Source of the DNA: Pseudomonadota bacterium
Lineage (GTDB): Bacteria; Desulfobacterota; BSN033; WVXP01; G020346125
DNA: 7,058 bases
Assembly (NCBI GenBank): GCA_030672465.1
Contig: DAOVGJ010000032.1
Coordinates: 1 to 7,058, forward strand
Direction of reading: 5' to 3'
A program made the position numbers and the translations under genes. Below are positions 1 through 5,063 of this stretch, in pieces. The notes below the pieces were generated by a model. The model ran no database searches. It worked only from the letters and a program-made list of their open reading frames with translations, and was not told the DNA's origin. Positions within the stretch are counted from its first letter, which is position 1. Each line of letters opens with the position of its first letter.

Positions 1-1
1 C

Positions 2-421
2 TTGATAGCCATCATCATCTTGGCCATCGCCCTCACCTCAATCAGCTATTTTTTCTCAAGGGCCAGGATCAATATCGAAGCCTCGGGCTGGATGAGGTGT
101 GGGCTTGTCCTGGCCCAGGATAAGATGGAGGAGTTGAAGGACCTAGGATACTTTCATGACGATTTGAGCGGAGATTTGAATGGAGAAACACACTCGGACC
201 GTGTAGACAGTGCTGGGGATCCAGATGCGGACGACAGGCCATTTTACCGGGAGTGGACCGTTTATGATATAGATGACCCCACCGATGGCACAGGCCCAGA
301 CGAGGTGGATTACAAGCGCGTCGAATTGAAGGTCTACGATCAATGGCTGAACCCCGGAAGTGAAACCTTAAATGATCAAGATAAATTGGTGGCTGAACTG
401 AAGACCTTCATCTCCCCCTAG
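2..421 (+). CDS. PilV-like type IV minor pilin, 5'-truncated by window edge
   Basis: A partial gene: the frame is open at the left edge and ends at TAG 419-421, leaving 139 residues. The visible N-terminus (LIAIIILAIAL) is the latter part of the hydrophobic N-terminal helix of a type IV prepilin or pseudopilin. The leader peptide and the GFTLIE-type processing site should lie just upstream, so the TTG at 2-4 is probably an internal Leu rather than a start. The segment at residues 38-46 (AQDKMEELK), followed by an R-x-W-x-V strand near residue 83 and a Y-K-R-V-x-L-K-V-Y strand near 104, is the usual layout of PilV-type proteins. Such proteins are minor subunits anchored in the inner membrane that help start or decorate the pilus. 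The middle (residues 52-100) is very acidic. The pilW-like gene follows after 14 bases, so the two are probably cotranscribed. Family assignment rests on these patterns; a GspI-like pseudopilin is the alternative. Confidence 0.75.
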   Translation: MIAIIILAIALTSISYFFSRARINIEASGWMRCGLVLAQDKMEELKDLGYFHDDLSGDLNGETHSDRVDSAGDPDADDRPFYREWTVYDIDDPTDGTGPDEVDYKRVELKVYDQWLNPGSETLNDQDKLVAELKTFISP

Positions 422-426
422 AGGGG
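421..426 (+). promoter_or_regulatory. Ribosome binding site of the pilW-like gene
   Basis: GAGGGG lies 9 bases before the ATG at 436 and directly follows, sharing one base with, the stop codon of the upstream pilV-like gene. This supports the chosen start and suggests translation is coupled along the transcript. Confidence 0.6.
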
Positions 427-435
427 TTTCCCACC

Positions 436-1014
436 ATGGAAAACAGGCGAAAAAGCCTCCCCTGGATCTTAGGGAAGAACGACCAGCGGGGGAGCGTGCT
501 CATCGAGCTGGTGGTCGCCGCCATCATCTTCGCCCTCGTCGTCGCTTCCATCGCCTTCTACTTCATCTATCACGTAGGGACTATTGATAACGGAAGGGCG
601 CAGTTGAAGCTCCAGAGGGTTGGAAGCCTCCTCATGGAGGAGATGGCCAGGGCCGTTCGGGAGGGGAAGACCACCGATCTGGCGGAGGAGAACACCACCT
701 ATACCCAGATCGAGATTTCTTACCCCGATATTAACAGACATCGGTGTTTCAGCTTTGATGGTCTTAACAAGGACATCAAGGAAGGCAAAGACCCGAATTA
801 TGGTAACCTGACCCCCTGGGAGGTCCTGGACGATAGCCATACCGTGGGCAGTAAGACCCGTACCCACCGTATCATTTGCTATTATCTGCGGTTTAAGGGA
901 GAAGGGGATAGAGTAATTATTCAATTCGAACTCAAGCATGATATGGATACCACCGACGATACGGCTGACGATCTGACCATTAGATTCGGCTCAACGGTGA
1001 AATTGAGGGGATGA
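436..1014 (+). CDS. PilW-like type IV prepilin (minor pilin)
   Basis: A 192-residue protein with a class III prepilin signal. A basic leader of 19 residues ends in R18-G19, followed by S20-V-L-I-E24, so prepilin peptidase (PilD) would cut after G19 and Glu lies at mature position 5, as the family requires. Residues 20-45 form one hydrophobic helix that anchors the subunit in the inner membrane before assembly. Next comes an amphipathic helix (about 50-76, with LLMEEMARAVREG), typical of PilW/GspJ-like proteins. The C-terminal globular part has two cysteines (C104 and C148) that could form a disulfide in the periplasm. The gene lies between pilV-like and pilX-like genes in the order known from Pseudomonas-type minor-pilin operons, which supports PilW rather than a general-secretion pseudopilin. 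Start chosen from the GAGGGG ribosome site and correct leader length. The downstream gene begins 10 bases after its stop. Confidence 0.8.
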   Translation: MENRRKSLPWILGKNDQRGSVLIELVVAAIIFALVVASIAFYFIYHVGTIDNGRAQLKLQRVGSLLMEEMARAVREGKTTDLAEENTTYTQIEISYPDINRHRCFSFDGLNKDIKEGKDPNYGNLTPWEVLDDSHTVGSKTRTHRIICYYLRFKGEGDRVIIQFELKHDMDTTDDTADDLTIRFGSTVKLRG

Positions 1015-1024
1015 TCGAGGGCGG

Positions 1025-3424
1025 ATGGCCTGCTCGGCCAGGAGGGATGAGCAAAAGGTGAAGATAATTGGGACAAGAGAGAAGGGTGGGGCGGCCTTAA
1101 TTACCGCCATCGTATTCGTCTTCTTCCTTACCCTGTTCGGGCTGGCCTTTTACCGGCTCGGGGAGACGGATATCGATCTGTTCACATACCAAAAGAATCT
1201 GTCAAAGTCCTTGTATGCCTCGGAGGCCAGTTTTGACAAGGTACGCTGGATGATCAGGGAAAGTGACAAGATCGCGGGGGTGAACCCTCCCCAGGATCCG
1301 AACCCTTTCAGCAGCACGTATAATGAAGAAAATGCCCTTTCCATCGCTAATCCCACAGGTTTCTTCCCGTGGGAAGAGGATAAAGCCTATTTCAAGGTCA
1401 CTGAGATCTCGGCTGAACTTCTTCCAACGGGCTTGCCGGGGAGCCGAGTGAAAGTCCAAGCCTTCGGATCGGTGGATGTGGACGGCGATGGGGAAGCCGG
1501 GGTAACACCAATCGGAGGTGGTAAGTTCGATCCCGACCCTGACGACGTAACCCGAAGATTCGAGGCCTATATCGGCCTCCCGGGGACCCTGGGCGAACGG
1601 ATTGATGGAAAGGGTATCTCGGCCGCGGCAAATGCCTTTTATGCGGGTGTGGGGGAGGTTACTCTTTTATCCGAACCCAGGTCCTTCACAACCCCGGATG
1701 GGGATTCTATGACCGGTTTTCTCTACAGGGGTGGACCGACTGACTTCGGAATCTGGCATCAATGGGGTTTCATCTTCTCGGACCCAGCTCCAACCGTTGC
1801 TTCGGGTGAAATTGACGAAGTTGAGCTCCCACGGGGGATCTTCGATGAGATTGGGGACTATATCGATGAGGATACCGATGGCATACCCGACTATTTTCAG
1901 GATCTGAGCAGGACAGAGTATACGGGCGATCAGACTTTTACCTCTTCGCCTGACCCGACAGGGGGTCGCAGCGTTGTCTACGTGAATGGTAACATTATTA
2001 TTGATGGCGTCGATTTCGGCTATCTGGATGATGAAGGGGACGTCAGGAACTGTGATTGGGATCCGACGAATACTGACTTGGCATTCATCGCAAATGGCAA
2101 GATCACCGTCAACCGAGTTGACTGCGGAAACGTTGGGAGGTTGGTTCTCGTTGCCAAGGATATCGAGTTCGTGGGCGATTATAGTACAAAGGTCAACGGC
2201 ATCGCCATCGCTTTCAACGACATCACCCTGAATGGACAGTATTGTGACAATGGCATCCTGACCCATCAGACCGATTTCTCCCGACCGATCAGGTACACGG
2301 CCTACTTCCTGGGAAGCATGGTGGCGGGGAATCACATCGTGCTCCAGGACGACGGTTGGACCGTTATCTACGACGAGAATGTCATCAACGGCAAGATGTA
2401 CAGTTCTGCTGTTGATTCAATTCCAAAACCCACCCTCACCTATGAAAGGGTGGAGGCGGAGGATTTCAATACCACTAATAACTGGGACCTTAACGGGGGC
2501 GAGCTTAAAAGAACCCAGGAGGATTATGTCCAGGAGGATATCGATAATGCACGTGCGGACTATTCAGATGGAGGCGCTGATGGGGTCCCTGAGTTGATGA
2601 AGATGTACCAACAGCCGGGATGGCACTCCGCGGATGATGACCACGACTTCGGTGTAACCGACGGGGTCTACTGTGATTTTGCCGATGTTGGGAATGTCTT
2701 CGAGGATTCGGATATCAACATTGGCCCACAAGACTGGGATAATTATACCACCATTCGGTTTTACATGGCCTTAGATAATTGGCAAAAGATCGCCGGCTCA
2801 AAAACGACGTACAGAAAATCCTTGTTGCAGGTACGGTTAGAAGACACGGGAGGAAATAGGGTGACGTATAACGTACCGTATCAAAACAATGACTGGGTCG
2901 GCGCGCCCGGAAAAGCCCATTGGGAGCCCGTTCGAATCAATCCTCACGATTTCGATCCTCTCGACCCCTTCGACAGCAGAAGCGTTCAAAGTATCGAATT
3001 CTATTGGAAAAAGATAGAGGTTTCGTGGTATATCGATGGCGAAACTGAGTCGATTACGTTTATAAACGATCACGATACTGGCTACGGGGAGGACGGCTAC
3101 TATAACTATAGGAAATTCAACGGAACAGGCTATGATACATACCCGGTACAATTCGAACAGGATGCGGTGAATCTCAGATACAAGCTATACTATGAAGACC
3201 CCCCGGGCAACATTAATTATATCCAATGGAACTGGGACCCCAGCACTTCAACCCTCGAAGACATGTACTTCAAGGATACCCTCGATCCGCTGAAATCCGC
3301 GCTGGATTCCGTTTTCAAGATTGACCGAATCGAGCTTCCGGGAAAGCCCGCCGCCAACGACTACCTCGAATATGGCCTTCCTCAGTGCCTGCGGCTTGAG
3401 GTGACCAATTGGGACGAGCTGTAA
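1025..3424 (+). CDS. Very large PilX-like pilus-assembly protein with beta-helix and beta-rich C-terminal regions
   Basis: A 799-residue reading frame. Residues 20-43 (EKGGAALITAIVF, then FFLTLFGLAF) with the following LYASEAS (63-69) match the N-terminal segment of PilX proteins: a hydrophobic helix after a Gly, without the Glu at mature position 5 usual in major pilins. Classical PilX is about 200 residues, so this one is roughly four times longer. Residues 151-157 (DVDGDGE) and 281-289 (DEDTDGIPD) resemble calcium loops of the DxDxDG type. Residues 315-445 are short repeated strands with turns (VYVNGNIIIDG, LAFIANGKITV, LVLVAKDIEFVG, IAIAFNDITLNG), suggesting a right-handed beta-helix. Residues 475-770 are rich in aromatic residues and strands (LLQVRLED, SIEFYW, IDRIEL) and recall carbohydrate-binding jelly-roll modules; this last point is inference. 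It closes the pilV-pilW-pilX-like run. A GTG at 1058 is an alternative start giving 788 residues. Confidence 0.75.
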   Translation: MACSARRDEQKVKIIGTREKGGAALITAIVFVFFLTLFGLAFYRLGETDIDLFTYQKNLSKSLYASEASFDKVRWMIRESDKIAGVNPPQDPNPFSSTYNEENALSIANPTGFFPWEEDKAYFKVTEISAELLPTGLPGSRVKVQAFGSVDVDGDGEAGVTPIGGGKFDPDPDDVTRRFEAYIGLPGTLGERIDGKGISAAANAFYAGVGEVTLLSEPRSFTTPDGDSMTGFLYRGGPTDFGIWHQWGFIFSDPAPTVASGEIDEVELPRGIFDEIGDYIDEDTDGIPDYFQDLSRTEYTGDQTFTSSPDPTGGRSVVYVNGNIIIDGVDFGYLDDEGDVRNCDWDPTNTDLAFIANGKITVNRVDCGNVGRLVLVAKDIEFVGDYSTKVNGIAIAFNDITLNGQYCDNGILTHQTDFSRPIRYTAYFLGSMVAGNHIVLQDDGWTVIYDENVINGKMYSSAVDSIPKPTLTYERVEAEDFNTTNNWDLNGGELKRTQEDYVQEDIDNARADYSDGGADGVPELMKMYQQPGWHSADDDHDFGVTDGVYCDFADVGNVFEDSDINIGPQDWDNYTTIRFYMALDNWQKIAGSKTTYRKSLLQVRLEDTGGNRVTYNVPYQNNDWVGAPGKAHWEPVRINPHDFDPLDPFDSRSVQSIEFYWKKIEVSWYIDGETESITFINDHDTGYGEDGYYNYRKFNGTGYDTYPVQFEQDAVNLRYKLYYEDPPGNINYIQWNWDPSTSTLEDMYFKDTLDPLKSALDSVFKIDRIELPGKPAANDYLEYGLPQCLRLEVTNWDEL
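1041..1046 (+). promoter_or_regulatory. Shine-Dalgarno GGAGGG favouring a GTG start at 1058
   Basis: GGAGGG at 1041-1046 lies 11 bases before an in-frame GTG (1058-1060, codon 12 of the longer frame). The first ATG (1025) has only GAGGG at 1017-1021, three bases upstream, which is too close. Starting at GTG gives a short leader, MKIIGTREKGG, directly before the hydrophobic helix, as in other PilX-type proteins. The annotated ATG may therefore be 11 codons too early. Confidence 0.45.
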
Positions 3425-3548
3425 AAGACTTGTCGCATAAGGACCTCATTCCGCATAGTTAGCCACCATTTTCACCATAAAACGTTTCTGCTCTGCGACC
3501 TTTCATTTTTCCATAATTCTCGCTAACCCGGTACTTTTCCCGTCACCT

Positions 3549-3589
3549 TTATTGAAATCACCTGAGAATTTAATTAAAGATTTCAATAA
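3549..3589. repeat. 11-bp perfect inverted repeat
   Basis: TTATTGAAATC (3549-3559) is repeated as its exact reverse complement GATTTCAATAA (3579-3589) with a 19-base spacer, which itself contains the palindrome TTTAATTAAA (3569-3578). The stem is AT-rich and no run of T follows on the plus strand, so it is not a standard intrinsic terminator. It lies 125 bases after the pilX-like stop codon, and could end or stabilise that transcript or bind a dimeric protein. Confidence 0.6.
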
Positions 3590-3658
3590 GTTTCCTATCA
3601 TTGGAGGGAATTTTCTTTGAGGTCAACGTCTTTCTCGCCTGAAAACCACAGTTTTATC

Positions 3659-3687
3659 TTGACAACAAGGATTTAATCTTTTATGAT
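3659..3687 (+). promoter_or_regulatory. Near-consensus sigma70 promoter
   Basis: TTGACA (3659-3664) and TATGAT (3682-3687) are separated by exactly 17 bases: a perfect -35 box, five of six matches in the -10 box, and ideal spacing. Transcription would start near 3694 and run rightward through the AT-rich gap toward the pilin gene, 590 bases away. The product could be a long pilin leader or a separate non-coding RNA. Only the sequence match supports it. Confidence 0.6.
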
Positions 3688-3823
3688 TCGTCAAAAATTT
3701 AATTATTACAACTAGATAATCGTAAATAGTCGTAAAAGACTTAAAATTTATAGAATAAAAGGTATCTGGTATAAAATCAATATAAGTATCTGATATTATG
3801 ACCTATTTTTTCTATTCAAATAA

Positions 3824-3851
3824 TCAGGCCTATCGACGATAGTTTGCCTGA
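3824..3851 (+). other. Hairpin with two stem sections
   Basis: TCAGGC (3824-3829) pairs with GCCTGA (3846-3851), and directly inside it CTATC (3830-3834) pairs with GATAG (3838-3842) around a GAC loop, leaving TTT (3843-3845) bulged. This gives an 11-bp bulged stem about 130 bases downstream of the predicted start at 3694. No T tract follows, so it looks like an RNA structural element or a protein site rather than a terminator. Confidence 0.5.
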
Positions 3852-3871
3852 AATCCCTTCAGAAATCCCTT
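3850..3871 (+). repeat. Tandem 10-base direct repeat GAAATCCCTT
   Basis: GAAATCCCTT occurs at 3850-3859 and 3862-3871, a 12-base period, starting in the right arm of the preceding hairpin. Its role is unknown. Confidence 0.5.
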
Positions 3872-3909
3872 AAACTGGGAAAGATACACAGGATATCAGA
3901 ACCTATAAC

Positions 3910-4074
3910 ATGCCGAAGTTTGGCAAGTTTTTGAAGATTATAAAAAGGGAAAATATGTTTAAGGACAATGACAGTAAGTATCTGAGGACAAAAGAACGAA
4001 AGTGGAATGGCCAGGTTAATCATTTGACAAGAGACATTGGAACCGAATATGGCCGCTGTAAAAAATATCCGTAA
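3910..4074 (+). CDS. Possible small ORF, 54 codons, basic product
   Basis: An ATG at 3910 opens 54 codons ending at TAA 4072-4074. The product starts MPKFGKFLKIIKRENM, is lysine- and arginine-rich, has no membrane segment, and resembles nothing I recognise. The only Shine-Dalgarno-like stretch (AGGATATC) is about 17 bases or more upstream, which is too far to help. It sits downstream of the strong sigma70 promoter, which is the main reason to list it. It could equally be a chance frame in AT-rich DNA or the remnant of a decayed gene. Confidence 0.15.
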   Translation: MPKFGKFLKIIKRENMFKDNDSKYLRTKERKWNGQVNHLTRDIGTEYGRCKKYP

Positions 4075-4095
4075 CACTAATCGCCTAAAATGAAC

Positions 4096-4110
4096 GGTAT
4101 GGTTTTTGCT
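4096..4110 (+). promoter_or_regulatory. Weak sigma54-like promoter upstream of pilin gene
   Basis: GG (4096-4097), ten bases, then GC (4108-4109) within TTGCT fits the invariant GG-N10-GC of sigma54 promoters, and the -12 part matches TTGCW fully. The -24 part (CGGTAT) is a poor match to TGGCAC. Pilin genes are often controlled by sigma54 with PilR, which makes the site worth noting, but it could occur by chance. Confidence 0.2.
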
Positions 4111-4285
4111 TCTGTTAAGACAGAGGGTCAGGGAAATTCCGAGGCCAATATTGGCAATAGCGGAAGAAAAATGTCTGATAAGATATATTATGTAAACTTT
4201 TATCCATTTCTCGACATCAGATCATATCTTTACGCCTAACATGCTGAATGAAAACACCCTCTTCTGACTCCCAGGCTATAATAAC

Positions 4286-4744
4286 ATGCCTCAAATGCAT
4301 CTTCCAGAACTAAAAAAAATCCTTCGCGCCAGAAAGGGTTTTACCTTAGTTGAGTTGATGGTGGTTATCATTATCGTCGGGATTTTGGCCGCCATTGCTG
4401 TCCCCCTGTATCTCCATTACTCCGAGATGACCAAGGTACGGGAGGCATTGGGCATAATCAAGGCGATTAAAACCTCCCAAAAAGTGGAGAAAATGAGGAC
4501 CTTGAACTACTATACGGCCACCGGGGATATGGCCTCAACGATTTTTTTAAAGAAGGGGATCGACTTAAGGGACTCACTCTATTTTACTTACGAAACGGTA
4601 GGCGATGCCGATACGTTTACCGTCACGGCAACAGCAACCGCTGAATCGGGAATCACGGGAACCATCTCCTATGATAGCGTCACCAATAGCTGGTCATCTA
4701 CTGGGGATATTACGGAAAGGATGTTGCCCGAGCTATCGGAATGA
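4286..4744 (+). CDS. Type IV prepilin (PilA/PilE-like)
   Basis: A 152-residue precursor with a textbook class III signal. An 18-residue leader ends in R-K-G18, then F19-T-L-V-E23, so PilD would cut after G18, N-methylate Phe and leave a mature protein of 134 residues with Glu5. Residues 19-42 form the hydrophobic assembly helix (ending AAIAVPLY), followed by an amphipathic continuation (SEMTKVREALGIIKAIKTSQ). The C-terminal head is small and beta-rich (DTFTVTATATAES, TGTISYD, NSWSSTGD), as in compact PilA or GspG-like subunits. There is no cysteine, so it lacks the C-terminal disulfide loop of Neisseria and Pseudomonas major pilins. It lies alone after the long gap and its ribosome site is weak (AGG at 4273-4275). 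Major pilin or an additional pilin-like subunit are both possible; a secretion pseudopilin is less likely beside minor-pilin genes. Confidence 0.8.
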   Translation: MPQMHLPELKKILRARKGFTLVELMVVIIIVGILAAIAVPLYLHYSEMTKVREALGIIKAIKTSQKVEKMRTLNYYTATGDMASTIFLKKGIDLRDSLYFTYETVGDADTFTVTATATAESGITGTISYDSVTNSWSSTGDITERMLPELSE

Positions 4745-4880
4745 GTATAATCCTTACCATATGAGGGAAAAGTCTCGTTACAGGGCAAATATGAAAGCCT
4801 GGCGGGGGAATAAATAGGGAAGCGACTTTATCGACGCTGTCCAATGAAATAAGGACCAAACCGTAAAGATTTGTTCAATC
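4745..4880. terminator. Convergent intergenic region with a weak candidate stem
   Basis: This 136-base space lies between the pilin gene (+) and yacG (-), where transcription from both sides should end. The only stem seen is AAGATT (4866-4871) with AATCTT (4877-4882) around a TGTTC loop, running two bases into the yacG stop codon and followed on the plus strand by ATGCTTTT. With six AT-rich pairs and four T it is a poor terminator; no strong GC stem with a T tract was found. Confidence 0.2.
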
Positions 4881-5063
4881 TTATGCTTTTAACTCTTCAT
4901 TATTCGAAGGTTGATTGCCTTTTTCCCCGGGTATCGAATACCGTTCATCGATCCACGACCCCAAATCGATGAGCTTGCACCGTTTTGAACAGAAGGGGCG
5001 ATGGGGATTTCCCTCCCATGTCGTTTCCCTTCGGCACTGCGGGCAGATTACCCTTTTCCCCAT
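4881..5063 (-). CDS. yacG: YacG, zinc-binding DNA gyrase inhibitor
   Basis: A complete 60-residue protein matching YacG along its conserved part: C7-P-Q-C10 and C25-S-K-R-C29 bind one zinc, W16 and the NPHRPFCS stretch join them, and KLIDLGSWIDERYSIP (30-45) is the family signature. In Escherichia coli, YacG binds the GyrB subunit and blocks DNA binding by gyrase; the same role here is by homology. The acidic tail (residues 46-60) is variable in the family. The ATG at 5061-5063 lies inside the end of dnaJ, a 16-base overlap in another frame, so it is the last gene of the dnaJ transcript and probably translationally coupled. An AGGA lies about 12 bases before the start. YacG is often found beside coaE in other genomes, so its place after dnaJ is unusual. 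Confidence 0.9.
   Translation of the reverse strand: MGKRVICPQCRRETTWEGNPHRPFCSKRCKLIDLGSWIDERYSIPGEKGNQPSNNEELKA

Larger units (their letters stand above)
3425..4285. other. 860-base AT-rich intergenic region between pilX-like and pilin genes
   Basis: No long convincing gene is seen on either strand. The DNA is clearly AT-richer than its flanks. It contains an 11-bp inverted repeat (3549-3589), a near-consensus sigma70 promoter (3659-3687), a tandem TCGTAAA pair spaced 10 bases apart (3720, 3730), three copies of GTATCTG (3762, 3786, 3978), a hairpin (3824-3851), a GAAATCCCTT pair (3850, 3862), a possible 54-codon ORF (3910-4074), a weak sigma54-like pair (4096-4109) and the 12-bp palindrome GCCAATATTGGC (4144-4155). 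It may be a large control region or long leader for the pilin gene, a non-coding RNA locus, or the remains of lost genes. No sign of a GEMM riboswitch core (ACGCAAAG) was found. Confidence 0.7.

Noticed and set aside
3862..3880. Shared 14-base string GAAATCCCTTAAAC with the FmdB-like gene near 6377
   Set aside because: One match of this length in a 7-kb window is not strongly improbable, the second copy is coding sequence, and no longer similarity surrounds it.
4024..4050. TTGACA followed by AATAT as a second sigma70 promoter
   Set aside because: The best -10 candidate has three of six matches and a 15-base spacer, so it is much weaker than the 3659-3687 site.
3859..4077. 72-codon frame on the minus strand in the AT-rich gap
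   Set aside because: It needs a GTG start without a ribosome site, has no recognisable motif, and its hydrophobic content can come from AT-rich composition alone.
4277..4282. TATAAT immediately before the pilin ATG
   Set aside because: There is no -35 box at the right distance (ACACCC), and a start here would leave the mRNA without a leader or ribosome site.
3425..4285. c-di-GMP (GEMM) riboswitch ahead of the pilin gene
   Set aside because: Such riboswitches precede some pilus genes, but the conserved core (ACGCAAAG and its partners) is not found here.
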